This document shows, one piece after another, positions 1 through 8,802 of a stretch of 64,000 nt of DNA (positions within the stretch are counted from its first letter, which is position 1; the number at the start of each line of letters is the position of its first letter). The notes under the pieces were generated by a model. The model made no database searches. It was not told where the DNA came from and saw nothing but the letters and a program-made list of their open reading frames with translations. The DNA comes from Salipaludibacillus daqingensis. GTDB lineage: Bacteria; Bacillota; Bacilli; Bacillales; Salisediminibacteriaceae. Made by a program: the position numbers and the translations under genes. The DNA lies in the NCBI RefSeq assembly GCF_029891575.1, contig NZ_JARZHF010000001.1:62001-126000 (forward strand), written 5' to 3'.

Positions 1-34
1 TTTCCAGACAGACGCCTAACCATAAGACGACTAT

Positions 35-238
35 TTATCGGCATTGATTACAAATCGTCGATGTATTCTCACCCCGATAAGTCATGTTCATAGGTTTTCC
101 GCATGAGGAACAAATTTTGGTGTTATCTTTCGCACCTGAATAAGAGCCGTAATTATCATAATGAACATCCATGCCCTTACGAAGAATATAAATAAAAGCA
201 AAAATGATAACTGAAATAATAATAAGCTGGATCAGCAC
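35..238 (-). CDS. small membrane protein with zinc-ribbon tail
   Basis: A 67-residue protein. The first ~20 residues form one hydrophobic helix (MLIQLIIISVIIFAFIYI), followed by a basic stop-transfer segment. The C-terminal third holds two CxxC pairs (CSSC and CNQC) about 20 residues apart, the spacing of a small zinc ribbon. I infer a single-span membrane protein that puts a zinc-binding knuckle on the cytoplasmic side. I do not recognise a named family. The four paired cysteines in so short a frame support real coding. Confidence 0.65.
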   Translation of the reverse strand: MLIQLIIISVIIFAFIYILRKGMDVHYDNYGSYSGAKDNTKICSSCGKPMNMTYRGENTSTICNQCR

Positions 239-537
239 ATAACCACCGCTTTCTTTTAAGAATATTCATAGTTTTCCATACATTTAAGGCGCTTTCACAT
301 TCAGCTAGTGAGGAACATCTACCTTGTATGTACGTCGTGTGACTTCGTATGGTTTCATTTTTGACGGATTATTCAGAGATTAATAGTCGATTCCAACTTC
401 CACGATACGTACAAATTCGAACTTTCTTTGGTATATTAGGTTACCTTTAATAAAAATAGATTTTTCGTTCCTCGCTGTATTCATACTAAAAAACTCTGAG
501 ACATCTAGCCTCAGAGCCATTGAGATATTAAAATATA

Positions 538-554
538 GGCTCCTACCAGGAGCC
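538..554 (-). terminator. terminator after the mini-ORF
   Basis: Minus-strand GGCTCCT, loop GGT, AGGAGCC, then a T-rich stretch. A perfect 7-bp stem with a 3-base loop, 17 bases after the end of the extended frame. A second 7-bp stem (CTCTGAG/CTCAGAG, 494-516) lies just beyond. The rest of 240-530 shows no gene I can support. Confidence 0.5.
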
Positions 555-570
555 ATAGCCAGACACCCGG

Positions 571-675
571 TCATATACCAGGTAGTTTGAACTTCTTATC
601 ATTCGAACGGGCGTCAGCCTCTTTTGGAATTCCTCATTGACCAGTTGGTCCACATTGTTTTTGATTTGTGCTCAT
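571..675 (-). pseudogene. strongly initiated mini-ORF with an in-frame TGA at codon 14
   Basis: A consensus ribosome binding site (AGGAGG, 7 bases before ATG at 675) opens a frame reading MSTNQKQCGPTGQ and then TGA (636-634). In the same frame, 20 more sense codons follow the TGA, beginning GIPKEADARSN and ending KLPGI before a TGA at 573-571. The continuation is hydrophilic and looks like genuine protein. A good sigma-A promoter lies just upstream and a hairpin terminator just downstream, so this is a self-contained transcription unit of about 150 bases. Either a 34-codon gene was broken by one nonsense change (TGG or GGA to TGA would do it), or the 13-residue peptide is the product. No homologue is known to me. 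Confidence 0.45.
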
Positions 676-698
676 AGATCATCCTCCTGTACACGACT

Positions 699-727
699 AT
701 TATACCTTATTGGGTATATGCCATCAA
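699..727 (-). promoter_or_regulatory. sigma-A type promoter of the mini-ORF
   Basis: On the minus strand, TTGATG (727-722) is followed after exactly 17 bases by TATAAT (704-699). The -10 is perfect and the -35 matches 4 of 6. Predicted transcription start is near 691, directly before the AGGAGG that serves the ATG at 675. Confidence 0.6.
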
Positions 728-797
728 CTATTGAAAACTTCTAAAAAATGGCTTATTCTAAAATTAGTAAATATTTACTTATCAAAGGGGGATTTAG

Positions 798-1886
798 ATG
801 GGAAATGTCTATTTTTTTACTGGTTATCCTGGATTTTTAGCTCAAGAATTAGTCAAAGAATTGATTCATTCGAATGATCATATCCATCATATTTATATGC
901 TTATATTACCAACCGAGAAGCAGAGAGCACAACGTCATGTCAGAGAACTTATCAAAATTAAAAATATTGATATTTCTCTTATCGAAGGTGATATTACGAA
1001 GGATGACCTCGGCATAGAAGCACGTACTCTCGAACTTTTGAAACAAACGGTCACTCACGTTTTTCATCTTGCGGCTATTTATGATTTATCAGTCTCCAAA
1101 CCTGTTGCAGAAAAAGTAAATGTTCAAGGGACAAAAAACGTAACAGATTGGTGTAAAAGTCTAGAAAATTTGCAACGGTATACCTACTTCAGTACAGCTT
1201 ATGTGTCGGGAAAACGGGAAGGGAAAATTTACGAAGTCGAGCTCGAAATGAACCAAGATTTTAAAAATCATTATGAAAAAACAAAGTACGATGCAGAGGT
1301 ATATGTTCGCAGAAACCTTTCTCATATTCCAACAACCATTATAAGACCTGGTATCGTTCGAGGTCATTCCGTAACAGGAGAAACTATCAAATTTGATGGA
1401 CCTTATTTTTTCTTGCGAATGTTTGATCAGGTGCATCGCAGTCCATGGATACCTTACTTAGGACCTGGTAAAGCAGAGGGGAACTTTGTTCCTGTCGATT
1501 ATGTCATTCGTGCGACTATTTATTTATCTCATCTTCCTGACGGGATGGGAAAAACATATCACTTAACAGATCCCGCTCCATTTCGAATGTTCGAGGTATA
1601 TGAAATGCTTTTGAAAGAATATTTAGGACGCATGCCAAAAGGACAAATACCTATTAGTCTCGCAGAAAAAAGCATGGCTTTCCCACAAATCAGGCGATTT
1701 CTTTCTGTTCAACGTGAAGCAATGAGTTATTTCACTTTCATGTCTTCATATGATTGTCGTCAAGCGAACAAGGATTTAGCTAATAGCGGTATTTCATGCC
1801 CTTCATTTGATCGAACATTGAATACGATGGTTGATTACTATCGAAATCATAAATTGGATCAAGATAAACGAGTGGAAGTAAGCTAA
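798..1886 (+). CDS. SDR family NAD(P)-dependent reductase (Male-sterility / NAD_binding_4 type)
   Basis: A 362-residue extended short-chain dehydrogenase. The N-terminal Rossmann motif is TGYPGFLA (residues 8-15), followed by LAAIYD (91-96), a catalytic Ser in STAYVSG (about 132) and Tyr159-x3-Lys163 in YEKTKYDAE. The TG(Y/A)PGFLA opening and overall pattern fit the family that includes fatty acyl-CoA reductases and thioester reductase domains. The substrate is unknown. It may reduce an activated acyl group or act on a lipid-like alcohol or aldehyde. The start has a clear site (AAAGGGGGA, 7 bases before ATG). It is followed after 23 bases by a tiny membrane protein gene, probably cotranscribed. 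Confidence 0.85.
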   Translation: MGNVYFFTGYPGFLAQELVKELIHSNDHIHHIYMLILPTEKQRAQRHVRELIKIKNIDISLIEGDITKDDLGIEARTLELLKQTVTHVFHLAAIYDLSVSKPVAEKVNVQGTKNVTDWCKSLENLQRYTYFSTAYVSGKREGKIYEVELEMNQDFKNHYEKTKYDAEVYVRRNLSHIPTTIIRPGIVRGHSVTGETIKFDGPYFFLRMFDQVHRSPWIPYLGPGKAEGNFVPVDYVIRATIYLSHLPDGMGKTYHLTDPAPFRMFEVYEMLLKEYLGRMPKGQIPISLAEKSMAFPQIRRFLSVQREAMSYFTFMSSYDCRQANKDLANSGISCPSFDRTLNTMVDYYRNHKLDQDKRVEVS

Positions 1887-1909
1887 TCGTCCATTAAGAG
1901 GTGAATTCA

Positions 1910-2011
1910 TTGAAAAAAATAATTGTTTATAGTGCCTTGATTGGATTCATTATCGGAGTGATCATTGTTTATTATTTGCTAAGTTTAGAAGCGACATCCA
2001 TACAATACTAA
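1910..2011 (+). CDS. 33-residue single-span membrane peptide
   Basis: A TTG-start frame with a good ribosome binding site (GAGGTG, 6 bases upstream) encodes MKKIIVYSALIGF, continuing as one strongly hydrophobic helix and ending in a short polar tail (EATSIQY). It lies 23 bases after the SDR gene and is directly followed by a strong terminator, so it is probably the last gene of that operon. Small size, site and position support it. Function unknown. Confidence 0.55.
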   Translation: MKKIIVYSALIGFIIGVIIVYYLLSLEATSIQY

Positions 2012-2025
2012 CATCGTTCTCTTAG

Positions 2026-2052
2026 GAGCAGCCAAATGGCTGTTCTTTTTTT
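2026..2052 (+). terminator. rho-independent terminator after the SDR operon
   Basis: GAGCAGCC, loop AAAT, GGCTGTTC, then seven T. An 8-bp stem with one G-T pair, 15 bases after the small membrane gene. Confidence 0.8.
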
Positions 2053-2189
2053 ACTGCTAACATATGCCCCAATTAATGAATCATTTAAAAGAGTTTTATC
2101 TTTTTAGTCGTATTAATGTAACTCCATGAATAGAATGTACAAGTATCTTGCTTGTCCTGTAAAGTTGGATGTTTAATGGAGGTTTGTTA

Positions 2190-2819
2190 ATGACTATTTT
2201 TATGACGTATGTGCTATTAGGACTTTCCCTCGCTGCGCCAATTGGTCCGGTGAATGCAGCACAATTGGACAGAGGGATAAAAAATGGATTCTTTCACGCA
2301 TGGCTAGTTGGGCTTGGTGCAACGGTAGCAGATGGCATGTACATGTTATTAGTATTTTTAGGTGTTGTACATTTAGTTGAAATTCCATTTGTTCAAGCAT
2401 TTCTATGGTTATTTGGATTCTTTGTCCTTGTCTATACAGGAATTGATAGTTTAAACGGTTCTGGAAAAATCAAACTTTCAGAGCAAAGGTCTTCAAATGA
2501 TTCACATTCGAAATCTTTTTTATCTGGTTTTTTTATGTCATTATTTAATCCATTAACTGTATTGTTTTGGTTAGGTATTTTCGGCTCCGTTTTAGCTAAA
2601 ACGATTCATTCATTCGGTACAGAGCAAATAATAATCTATATTTGTGCCATTTTTCTTGGTATTACAATTTGGGATCTTACGATGGCTGCATTTGCAAGCA
2701 CGTTACGAAAATATTTAAGTCATCGTCTACTTATGGTAATTTCAATCCTATCCGGCTTATCATTGATTGGATTCGGTATTTACTTTGGGATTCAAGCAGC
2801 TACTGTTTTATTTTTGTAA
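2190..2819 (+). CDS. LysE/RhtB family amino-acid exporter
   Basis: A 209-residue hydrophobic protein with about six membrane segments and the N-terminal family signature around SLAAPIGPVNAAQLDRG. LysE/RhtB proteins export amino acids such as lysine, homoserine or threonine; the substrate here is not determined. I place the start at the ATG at 2190 because GGAGG lies 7 bases upstream; an ATG 21 bases earlier has no site. The gene overlaps the convergent permease by 20 bases at their 3' ends, so the two transcripts are antisense at the tail. Confidence 0.85.
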   Translation: MTIFMTYVLLGLSLAAPIGPVNAAQLDRGIKNGFFHAWLVGLGATVADGMYMLLVFLGVVHLVEIPFVQAFLWLFGFFVLVYTGIDSLNGSGKIKLSEQRSSNDSHSKSFLSGFFMSLFNPLTVLFWLGIFGSVLAKTIHSFGTEQIIIYICAIFLGITIWDLTMAAFASTLRKYLSHRLLMVISILSGLSLIGFGIYFGIQAATVLFL

Positions 2820-4176
2820 ATATTGTTCTCGGCTCAGGACTTCCAGGTTTACCTTGCTTTTTATTCCAAATGTAAATCATTATTACTGTTACCATGGCAA
2901 TAATGAAAACAAACAATAAACTCACATAAAATCCTGGTCTACTTATTTCATGAAACGCTGTCCCAACAATTGTCGTCGACACTATCAGGAATCCTAGAGC
3001 TCGTTTTAATTTATCTAATATAGAAAGTTCAAGTAAACGATTATAAGCTCCTAAAATAAAAAACCAATTATATAGTAGCATCAACCCTGCTGCTGTCGTC
3101 ACATACTCATATACCTTATCTGGCATGAGAAACGACAAAATAATCGTTAAGGTAATTGCAAATGTCGTTACACCAATGGCAGGAAGAGCAGTACCCTTCC
3201 TAACCGTTTTAGCTAAAATCCGCGGGGCATCTGAACCTTCTGCTAAACTTATTAAAATTCTGATCATAGCAAACATCGAAGCGACCATTGTTGAAAAACC
3301 GGCAATAATAAATACACCGTTAAAAATATGCGACATGTACGGAATATCAAAGTTGTTTAAAGCCATAACAAGAGGACTTTTCTCTGTATTGAATCGATCC
3401 CAAGGGAGTAATAGTAACGCAAGGGAAAGGGAAATAATATAAATCACTCCTAGAACAGTAAACATCACTTTCCCAGCTTTCATCGCATCTTCCATTTTAT
3501 TCAGACGTATCGCAAGAAGGCCAATCACCTCAATACCCGCAAATCCATAAAAACCGTAAATAAATGCCGGCATTACCCCCGTCCAACCGTTTGGCATAAA
3601 TGCATCGAACGAAAGAGGAATGGTTACTGGTCCGGTTCCTTTTCCAAACAAACCGAATAATGCCATTACTGCGATGATGATAAACATAAGGATCGCTGCA
3701 ATTTTCAACACCGCCAAAAGGTTTTCAATTCTATCAAATCCTTTCGCTCCTGAAAGGATAACGATGATTCCTAATACAGCATAAACAGAAGCAAATATCC
3801 ATAAAGGAATGTTTGAAAACCAGAATTGAGAAAAGATTGATAAAGCGGTTAACTGACTCCCCATAATTAACAACTCCGATAGCCAATAAACCCAACCGCA
3901 AGAAAACCCTGCCCAACGACCATACGCATTTCTAGCATAGATTCGGAAGGATCCTTTTTGTGGATCGGCAATGGACATTTTTGCTAGTCCTTCGTATACA
4001 AAATACGTTCCTATTGCTGCAATTCCATAGGCTCCAATCACTGCAGGACCTGCTATCGATATGGCAATACTAGATCCTAGAAAGAAACCTGTTCCAATCG
4101 TTGCAGCAACTCCTAATAAAGAAAGCTGCCACCATTGCAGCTTTTTTTCTTTCGTTTCTCCAGATTTTGCAGTCAT
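2800..4176 (-). CDS. APC superfamily amino-acid permease
   Basis: A 458-residue protein with about 12 hydrophobic segments. The first helix carries GVAATIGTGFFLGS, the helix-1 pattern of amino acid-polyamine-organocation permeases (the unwound G-T-G-F segment). It imports an amino acid by proton or sodium symport, or exchanges it; the substrate cannot be read from sequence. A Shine-Dalgarno-like AGGGGA precedes the ATG. It is convergent with the LysE-type exporter, giving an importer-exporter pair that may or may not share a substrate. No T-box or riboswitch is visible in the short upstream region. Confidence 0.85.
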   Translation of the reverse strand: MTAKSGETKEKKLQWWQLSLLGVAATIGTGFFLGSSIAISIAGPAVIGAYGIAAIGTYFVYEGLAKMSIADPQKGSFRIYARNAYGRWAGFSCGWVYWLSELLIMGSQLTALSIFSQFWFSNIPLWIFASVYAVLGIIVILSGAKGFDRIENLLAVLKIAAILMFIIIAVMALFGLFGKGTGPVTIPLSFDAFMPNGWTGVMPAFIYGFYGFAGIEVIGLLAIRLNKMEDAMKAGKVMFTVLGVIYIISLSLALLLLPWDRFNTEKSPLVMALNNFDIPYMSHIFNGVFIIAGFSTMVASMFAMIRILISLAEGSDAPRILAKTVRKGTALPAIGVTTFAITLTIILSFLMPDKVYEYVTTAAGLMLLYNWFFILGAYNRLLELSILDKLKRALGFLIVSTTIVGTAFHEISRPGFYVSLLFVFIIAMVTVIMIYIWNKKQGKPGSPEPRTIFTKIKQ

Positions 4177-4340
4177 TTTTTCCCCTCACTCTGTTCGGTA
4201 ATGCTTATAGTGTTTCAAATAATCGATTCGTTTATGTAGCGGGCTTGGAGGAGATATTGTTATTGATTTTTATAGTTTCTCGTATTTATACAAACACTAC
4301 TCAAAAGGTAATATCATTCTTTAAATTGGAGGGCTAACAA

Positions 4341-4619
4341 TTGCAACTATATCTTTCACCGGAGTTCTATAAACAAGATGCTCAAGTATTAAATATTGTT
4401 ACGGATAAATCAAAACCTGTAGGATATCTTGCTTTTTTAATGACTGACAAGAAAATGTATGTGTATGGGGTGATTGAAGAAGAGGGAGTAGCTGAAGATT
4501 TCAAGGATTTAGTTACACCATTCATTCAGGGACTCACCAAATTGTCTTCAGAAATAGAAGTATTCACCTATTTATCTGTTGGGGGAAAGAAAATTGAATT
4601 CGAATCGCAGGAAGAGTGA
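4341..4619 (+). CDS. hypothetical 92-residue protein
   Basis: A TTG start preceded by GGAGGG 7 bases upstream. The protein (starting MQLYLSPEFYKQ) is acidic and has no membrane segment or cysteine. The middle reads as alternating beta strands (YLAFLMTDKKMYVYGVIEE). I do not recognise the family. It is divergent from the APC permease. A possible terminator hairpin (ACCTGGTT/AACCAGGT, about 4661-4691) follows. Confidence 0.6.
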   Translation: MQLYLSPEFYKQDAQVLNIVTDKSKPVGYLAFLMTDKKMYVYGVIEEEGVAEDFKDLVTPFIQGLTKLSSEIEVFTYLSVGGKKIEFESQEE

Positions 4620-4736
4620 TGTTTCTTTGTTATTCATGGTTCTAACTTACATTAGTAAACCTGGTTCGCATATCATTATGAAAACCAGGTATTTATTCAT
4701 TTGGAAACTTACATTATCATCATTGGATAATACTCA

Positions 4737-4874
4737 TTATTTTCGTTTATTATGCGGCTTCTCTAATTCACGATTATGAGAAACCTGATGTTTTTCTTGA
4801 TGATCTGGCAAGCTTTCATCTGGCGTATTGTTATTCGTTAATGCTGCATTTTTCTCTTTGTTTCGTTTTTTCAT
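4737..4874 (-). CDS. 45-residue highly charged small protein
   Basis: A consensus site (AAGGAGGAAGAATAG then ATG) opens a 45-residue frame starting MKKRNKEKNAAL and ending KPHNKRK. It is rich in Lys, Asn, His and Glu with no hydrophobic core, so it is probably unstructured. The composition recalls minor spore or nucleic-acid-associated peptides of Bacillaceae, but I cannot name a family. The strong ribosome binding site is the main evidence. Confidence 0.55.
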   Translation of the reverse strand: MKKRNKEKNAALTNNNTPDESLPDHQEKHQVSHNRELEKPHNKRK

Positions 4875-4942
4875 CTATTCTTCCTCCTTTATGGATTTAT
4901 AAAGTTAGTCTAAGGAAACCTATTGTTTTTATACGAGCAAAA

Positions 4943-4974
4943 ACCACGGAGCATAAATAACGACGGTCCGTGGT
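4943..4974 (-). terminator. terminator of the DUF418 gene
   Basis: Minus strand: ACCACGGA, 16-base loop, TCCGTGGT, then a T-run (TTTTTG). A perfect 8-bp stem, 12 bases after the stop of the DUF418 gene. Confidence 0.65.
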
Positions 4975-4986
4975 CTAACTATAACC

Positions 4987-6210
4987 TTATATCTTAAAAG
5001 GTTGCTTCTTTCCATATGTCAAACTTTTCCAAACCCATTCTACAGGACCAAAGCGAAATTTCGTTAACCAAAGATTGCTAAACCAAATTTGTGTTGCAAA
5101 TATAAGCGCTGCTAAAACGAGCCAAATAATAGGACCGATATGTCCGAAAAATCCGAGCCCGTAGTTATAAAAAATCAATGTAGACACGATAGATTGGAGC
5201 AAGTAATTCGTTAATGCCATTCGTCCAACAGCACGCAAAGGGCTAAACAACTTCAGCCAATTTTCCATTCTCGTTAGTAGAATAAGTGAAGTCATATAAA
5301 AGAAGCAAAGTGCCGGACCACCAATGACAGATCCTACAAAATACGTCATCATAAAAACAGTAACATCTGCCCCTTGTTCAAAATAACTGTAAACAAATAA
5401 AATATTGAACGGAAGCCCTATCACCAAACTCCATATCCATATTTTCCGAATAAGCGCAAGGTGTGTCTCAATGTTTTTATATATCTTTGTTTTCGCTACA
5501 TAAACCCCGAATAAAAACATTCCGAGAACAACGGGCATCATAAACAAATAATTACTAAACATAAAAGCGTAATCAGTCGCTCGTTGCGTAAAAATTTCTG
5601 CTATGGAGCCTGAACTATATGCAGCTACAGACTGTTCAAGCATTTGCATCCCAGAAGCAGTTGATTCCATATCAGCTGGAATCATGTCTCCAGCTAAGTA
5701 TATTAATAACCCCATAAAACCAATAAAAATCGCTGGAATAAGAATAAGTAAAAATGCCCAAATAAGAACTGTTTTTGGTTTTCTCTTATAAAAGAAAAGC
5801 AGAAAAACACCGGTTAACGCATAAATAATTAGAATGTCACCATACCAAATACCAAATGCATGAATCAAACCGATAAGAAATAAATAAAATAACCTCTTTA
5901 AAAATAATTTTTTCGGACTAGACACCTTTTCCATTGCTCGCTCTAGAAAAATCACAAAACCTAAACCAAATAAAAAAGAAAACATCGTGAAGAATTTCGA
6001 AGCTGTAAAGAATTGAATCACAAATTCACCAAACACATTCCAACTTTCTGTCCACCATGTCACTCCGGTCATCGTTAAATAAATGGTAGGAGAAGCAAAA
6101 AATGGCATATTAGCTATTAGTATTCCTAATAATGCAAAACCACGAATCATATCTAACTCATGAACTCTTTCTTGCTCTGATACTGGGTTAGAGAAGTTAT
6201 TTGCTCCCAT
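4987..6210 (-). CDS. DUF418 domain membrane protein (YeiB/YrkO-like)
   Basis: About 407 residues with many hydrophobic helices. The N-terminus has the DUF418-family signature (ELDMIRGFALLGILIANMP) and the C-terminal ~170 residues fit the DUF418 domain (LSPLRAVGRMALTNYLLQS). These are membrane proteins related to acyltransferase-3/heparan-acetyltransferase-like folds; the physiological role is unknown. I prefer the internal ATG at 6210 because AGGAGAG then has a workable 8-base spacing; an ATG at 6216 sits too close to that site. Monocistronic, with its own terminator. Confidence 0.8.
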   Translation of the reverse strand: MGANNFSNPVSEQERVHELDMIRGFALLGILIANMPFFASPTIYLTMTGVTWWTESWNVFGEFVIQFFTASKFFTMFSFLFGLGFVIFLERAMEKVSSPKKLFLKRLFYLFLIGLIHAFGIWYGDILIIYALTGVFLLFFYKRKPKTVLIWAFLLILIPAIFIGFMGLLIYLAGDMIPADMESTASGMQMLEQSVAAYSSGSIAEIFTQRATDYAFMFSNYLFMMPVVLGMFLFGVYVAKTKIYKNIETHLALIRKIWIWSLVIGLPFNILFVYSYFEQGADVTVFMMTYFVGSVIGGPALCFFYMTSLILLTRMENWLKLFSPLRAVGRMALTNYLLQSIVSTLIFYNYGLGFFGHIGPIIWLVLAALIFATQIWFSNLWLTKFRFGPVEWVWKSLTYGKKQPFKI

Positions 6211-6393
6211 ATTCATCTCTCCTAAAATATGTAGTTTCCAAATTTAACTATTCATTATTGATATCAAAGAAAAGACTTCCGGAAAAGAGTCATCTACAAG
6301 GAAAAAATAACATTTCTCGTCCTCCGGAATACGACATTTTTATACTAGCTGTGCTAAACTATCGTTGCTCCTTTAAAATAATTGCTTACTATT

Positions 6394-7122
6394 TTAACCG
6401 TTTGTTTTAAATATTCCTTGTTGTCTAGAAATTCTCTCAAGTAGATCTTCTAACGTTCCTTGTTCATGAACAGGATATGCTGGATCTCCGCGATCGATGA
6501 CATACCCTTCTACAAGAAATGTTTTCATACCAATTTGTGATGCAACCATATCTTCTTGTTTATCATTGCCAATCATGACGCAATTTTCTGGAGTCACTTC
6601 GAGTTTTTCACAAATAAACTCGTAATATTGTTTATGAGGTTTCGTATAAACACTTTCTTCATAAACTGTTATCAACTCAAAAGGGAGTTGGTCTAGTCCT
6701 GCCCAGGTTAACCTATGGTAAATCGCTGCTTTCGGAAAAACAGGATTAGTAGCTACAACCACTCGATATCCTTGATTTACAGCTTCCTCAACAACTTGTC
6801 TTCCTAAAGCTGTCGGTTTAGATAAATACGAAAAGGTAGGGAAAACAGTCTCATAAAAGTCATCTAACGTTGGCCATATCTCTTGTTTTTGTAGTCCGCT
6901 CATCGATAAAAATGTTTCTTCAAACACTTTTTCATTCGTCGTTTCGTGATCGAGGTTTTGCATCATTGCGTTTGTGCCTCCCCATAACGCCTTTACAAAC
7001 GTTTCAGGTTCAACAATATGAGCCACTCTTCCTGCCAGTTCTCTTATGTACGTTTCTACAAATGAATCTGTATCCATTGGTAGTAACGTTCCATCTAAAT
7101 CAAATAAAATCACTTTTGTCAT
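6394..7122 (-). CDS. HAD-superfamily hydrolase (phosphatase-like)
   Basis: 242 residues with HAD motifs in order: DLDGT near residue 8 (nucleophile and acid Asp), VVATNP (motif II Thr), a Lys in YTKPHKQYYEF (motif III), and GNDKQED (motif IV acidic pair). An alpha-helical cap lies between motifs I and II. It probably dephosphorylates a small phosphometabolite; the substrate is not identifiable. The start overlaps the end of the upstream acetyltransferase by 23 bases, so the two are translationally coupled on one transcript. Confidence 0.85.
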   Translation of the reverse strand: MTKVILFDLDGTLLPMDTDSFVETYIRELAGRVAHIVEPETFVKALWGGTNAMMQNLDHETTNEKVFEETFLSMSGLQKQEIWPTLDDFYETVFPTFSYLSKPTALGRQVVEEAVNQGYRVVVATNPVFPKAAIYHRLTWAGLDQLPFELITVYEESVYTKPHKQYYEFICEKLEVTPENCVMIGNDKQEDMVASQIGMKTFLVEGYVIDRGDPAYPVHEQGTLEDLLERISRQQGIFKTNG

Positions 7123-7636
7123 GAGTTAATAAGCTCCAATCTAGTAATTTTGCCATATAATATTCATCAACGCTTTTCTCATCAATTATAAAAGATCTTC
7201 GCTTCAATCCTTCAACTTCAAACCCCATTTTTCGATACAATGCAAGGGCTGATTCATTGTGTATCATCGTTGTTAATTCCAGTCTTATTATGCCAGTTTC
7301 CTTTGCCCATTCTTCTATCGAGGTCATTAATTTCGTCCCTATTCCTTTACCAGCATGTCTTTTGCTTACACCTAAAACGAGGTAAGCCGAGTGTTTATTT
7401 TTGTTTGTTTTTCCTCCAATAGCCATGATATAACCAACGAGTTTGTTACCTTCTTCCGCGACTAACAGCTTAGAATTTGTACTTTTTAAAAAGGAGGAAA
7501 TAATTCCCTCAACTTGCTTAGCTGAAGTATTCCTCTCATTTTTCTCGTAAAGCATAAACGACGATTCTCCGTCAATCGTTTCTAATAGTTCTGCTAATGA
7601 TTGATTGTCTGATAGTGTCACTTCTCTAATAGTCAT
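7100..7636 (-). CDS. GNAT family N-acetyltransferase
   Basis: 178 residues with a typical GNAT acetyl-CoA binding core: VLGVSKRHAGKGIGTKLM (the R/Q-x-x-G-x-G/A loop) and NESALALYRKMGFEVEG, the C-terminal helix-strand of the fold. It transfers an acetyl group to an amine on a protein or small molecule; the target is unknown. It is first in a two-gene unit with the HAD hydrolase, whose start lies inside its 3' end. Confidence 0.85.
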   Translation of the reverse strand: MTIREVTLSDNQSLAELLETIDGESSFMLYEKNERNTSAKQVEGIISSFLKSTNSKLLVAEEGNKLVGYIMAIGGKTNKNKHSAYLVLGVSKRHAGKGIGTKLMTSIEEWAKETGIIRLELTTMIHNESALALYRKMGFEVEGLKRRSFIIDEKSVDEYYMAKLLDWSLLTHDKSDFI

Positions 7637-7835
7637 TTGAACTACTCCTTGCTGTTTTTGTATAGATTATTGTTTTTCTGAATAGGTAGAAGGCGTCAAG
7701 GGAGACGTCCTTTTTCTCTCATTTTATTTTAACATAATAAGGGAATGTTCAATTATAAATTAATGAGAACATTACGTATATAGTCATGCCTTTGTTTCAT
7801 AAGAATCAATGACAGATAACAAGGGAGCGATAAAA

Positions 7836-8645
7836 ATGACAATTCAAATGGGCACGCATATTGTTCATACGGTTCAACCGGGTGATACAGTGTATAGTCT
7901 TGCAGTTCGGTATGAAAGTGATGTCAACGCTATCGTACAAGCAAACGGTATTTACCCACCGTTCACTGATCCTTACGTCATTTATCAAGGGCAAATATTA
8001 GTTATTCCAAGATTGTTTGTTGACCCTACTGAAACTCTCTATATTGTTCAACCCGGTGATAACCTTATGGCAATAGCACAACGTTTTTCTTCTGATGCGA
8101 CATTAATTGCTGGAACAAATGCAAACGTACAAAATCCAAATGTCATTTTTCCGAATCAACAAATTCGCATACCAGCATTTACTTATGTGGTGCAAGTCGG
8201 GGATTCTCTTTTTTCTATCTCACAAAGAACAGGCATCACTTTAGAAGATATTTTGGTCGCAAACAGCTACCGTCCAAGTATTTCACCCGATTTAATTTAT
8301 GAAGGAATAAAATTACTTATTCCTATTCCGGTTTCCCAAAATATTGTTGTTTATCAACCATTACCCGGTAGTACAATTAGAGACAATGAAACGATAAAAG
8401 GATATGCAAGAGCTTTTGAAGCAAATGTGTTATATCGATTAATAGATGGAAATGACGTTGAAGTAATAGAAGAAACGTTCACAACAGCAGAGTTTGCAGG
8501 TCCCAATTACGGTAGATTCCGAGATTCCCTTTCATTTGACACCGAACCAACGTCAACGGAAGGAGAATTACAAGTATATACAAGGAGTGCGAAAGACGGT
8601 TCCATTCAAGATTTGGTACAGATCAAGGTCTTTTTTCCACAATAA
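7836..8645 (+). CDS. triple-LysM protein with C-terminal Gmad2 domain
   Basis: 269 residues. Three LysM repeats follow one another from about residue 8 to 170, each opening like HTVQPGDTVYSLAVRY, YIVQPGDNLMAIAQRF or YVVQVGDSLFSISQRTG and closing with an IPxx strand. The last ~95 residues (IVVYQPLPGSTIRDNETIKG onward) match Gmad2, the immunoglobulin-like domain seen in spore germination proteins such as GerM-type factors. There is no obvious signal peptide, as for several spore-coat or cortex LysM proteins loaded from the mother cell. I infer a spore-envelope peptidoglycan-binding protein. The start at 7836 has AAGGGAG upstream; an ATG 27 bases earlier lacks a site. Confidence 0.8.
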   Translation: MTIQMGTHIVHTVQPGDTVYSLAVRYESDVNAIVQANGIYPPFTDPYVIYQGQILVIPRLFVDPTETLYIVQPGDNLMAIAQRFSSDATLIAGTNANVQNPNVIFPNQQIRIPAFTYVVQVGDSLFSISQRTGITLEDILVANSYRPSISPDLIYEGIKLLIPIPVSQNIVVYQPLPGSTIRDNETIKGYARAFEANVLYRLIDGNDVEVIEETFTTAEFAGPNYGRFRDSLSFDTEPTSTEGELQVYTRSAKDGSIQDLVQIKVFFPQ

Positions 8646-8731
8646 TAAGAAAAAGAGTTGCTAACGTACGTACCGAGAATAAACTTAATATAAATCTAGT
8701 GTGTTCTGCCTTATTTTTTCCTTAAGCACAC

Positions 8732-8770
8732 AAAAAATAGGCTCTGATAAGCAAAAAGAGCCTATTTTTT
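8732..8770. terminator. bidirectional terminator after the LysM-Gmad2 gene
   Basis: AAAAAATAGGCTC, a 13-base loop, GAGCCTATTTTTT. A perfect 13-bp inverted repeat with A/T runs on both sides. Confidence 0.85.
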
Positions 8771-8802
8771 GTTGCGTTTAATAAGCCTTATATGTACTTC
8801 CT

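Noticed and set aside
380-574. 64-codon minus-strand frame after the mini-ORF
   Set aside because: It begins inside the stop of the mini-ORF and is crossed by a terminator hairpin; no ribosome site, and the composition is not protein-like.
634-636. Selenocysteine reading of the in-frame TGA
   Set aside because: No SECIS-like stem was recognised right after the TGA, and the peptide has no redox motif around it.
4101-4337. 78-codon plus-strand frame over the start of the APC permease
   Set aside because: Mostly antisense to a well-supported gene; the hydrophobic look comes from the membrane helices opposite.
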